Assembly (NCBI GenBank): GCA_902557215.1
Contig: CACDZM010000001.1
Coordinates: forward strand, 62,001 to 126,000
From: an uncultured Pelagibacteraceae bacterium
GTDB taxonomy: Bacteria; Pseudomonadota; Alphaproteobacteria; Pelagibacterales; Pelagibacteraceae
Direction of reading: 5' to 3'
DNA: 64,000 nt
In this document: piece by piece, positions 63,504-64,000 of the stretch
Layout of the letters: every line of letters begins with the position of its first letter
Position numbering within the stretch: the stretch's first letter is position 1
Made by a program: the position numbers and the translations under genes
The notes under the pieces: model-generated
Database searches by the model: none
What the model was told of the DNA's origin: nothing
The model's input: only the letters and a program-made list of their open reading frames with translations

Positions 63504-64000
63504 TTTTTTGAAAAAATAATTTCTATTCTGGCTCCATCATCAATGTTTAAAAATTTAATATTTCCGTTGTGATCATTAACAATTTTATTTACTATTGATA
63601 AACCTAATCCTGTTCCATTTTTTTTGGTCGTAAAGTACGGATTGAGTATATCCTTTATGTTGTTATCTAAAACTCCAAATCCAATTCCGTTGTCATTTAT
63701 GCTTAGATGTATATGATCATCTAAGTCATTTAATTCAATAGAGATTTTTTTATCAAAATCAGTCTTTTTTTCAACTTTTTGATGAATACTTTCAATTGAA
63801 TTTTTTATTAAATTAAAAAAGACCCTACTTAATTGTTCAGGATCACAATTTAATTCTACATGATTTTTATTATTATTGAATTTGATTACAATTGATTTAT
63901 CTAATTCTTTTAAAAGATTAATCGTGTCATTTAATAAAACTACCAGATTATTTTTTTTCATAATAGGTTTTGGCATCCTTGCAAAATCGGAAAATTCATT
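63500..64000 (-). CDS. ntrY: NtrY-type sensor histidine kinase (partial, C-terminal part)
   Basis: The frame runs through the right edge of the window: it continues upstream of an internal Met at 63976 with NEFSDFARMP, which is the end of the family's H-box helix region. Present are the ATPase domain N box (LNCDPEQLSRVFFNLIKNSIESI), G1 box DNGIGFG and G2 box KKNGTGLGLSIV. The phospho-accepting His and the sensing domains are outside. It overlaps ntrX by 4 bp, so both are co-translated. Confidence 0.93.
   Translation of the reverse strand, partial: NEFSDFARMPKPIMKKNNLVVLLNDTINLLKELDKSIVIKFNNNKNHVELNCDPEQLSRVFFNLIKNSIESIHQKVEKKTDFDKKISIELNDLDDHIHLSINDNGIGFGVLDNNIKDILNPYFTTKKNGTGLGLSIVNKIVNDHNGNIKFLNIDDGARIEIIFSKK

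Overview
The window comes from a free-living marine alphaproteobacterium of the SAR11 clade (Pelagibacterales, Candidatus Pelagibacter-like). The evidence is very low GC, extreme compaction with many 1-4 bp gene overlaps on both strands, alphaproteobacterial gene orders (uvrA/ssb-gyrA-coaD-ppi-tgt, recG/sdhE, rplM-rpsI-argC, rpmF-plsX, ntrY-ntrX-trkA, aapJQMP) and protein signatures throughout. No prophage, transposase, CRISPR array or rRNA operon is visible. Seven tRNA genes are present: Lys, Ser, Pro, Glu, Cys, Asn and Arg.

Layout. 1-7.3 kb: DNA repair and topology (uvrA partial, ssb, gyrA), CoA synthesis, a periplasmic cyclophilin and tgt, then tRNA-Lys. 7.3-11.3 kb: M48 lipoprotein protease, DUF502 membrane protein, recG facing sdhE, tRNA-Ser. 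11.4-19.7 kb: a long plus-strand run with rarD, three cell-wall proteins (MltB-like, RlpA/SPOR-like, DacC), then tmk-holB-metG-tatD and a metallo-beta-lactamase-fold hydrolase. 19.7-24.4 kb: glutathione peroxidase, nhaA, a zinc-ribbon protein, tRNA-Pro, a complex I accessory subunit, an SbmA/BacA-like transporter, glpX, tRNA-Glu. 24.4-28 kb: GIY-YIG protein, a two-domain glycosyltransferase, ihfA, a MerR regulator, L33, chorismate mutase. 28-35.8 kb: heme A synthase, the metY-hydrolase-methyltransferase trio, L13/S9, argC, a small lipoprotein and homoserine dehydrogenase.

35.8-42.3 kb is the accessory part: a glycosyltransferase in an operon with a tyrosine recombinase, a perfect 10-7-10 inverted repeat directly upstream of the recombinase start, a small membrane protein, a GC-rich multi-hairpin RNA-like stretch, a one-domain MGMT protein, a 461-bp gene-free stretch, two carboxylate/drug-type transporters and two more glycosyltransferase-like genes. 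42.3-52.7 kb returns to core genes: plsX, rpmF, a cytochrome bc1 chaperone facing bamE, proton-pumping pyrophosphatase, thiL-nusB-ribH-ilvD-valS. 52.8-64 kb: a dolichyl-phosphate-mannose-synthase-like glycosyltransferase, tRNA-Cys and tRNA-Asn, an XRE regulator, the general amino-acid ABC transporter aapJQMP, tRNA-Arg, potassium uptake trkH/trkA and the NtrYX two-component system, with ntrY cut by the window end.

The most interesting signals are the unidentified structured RNA candidate at about 37.87-38.08 kb beside a recombinase with a lox/dif-like repeat; an apparent inversion separating plsX from ihfA-merR whose reversal also unites the glycosyltransferase genes; a tgt gene that has lost two zinc cysteines; and an NtrX whose sigma-54 loop and Walker B acidic pair are both altered.
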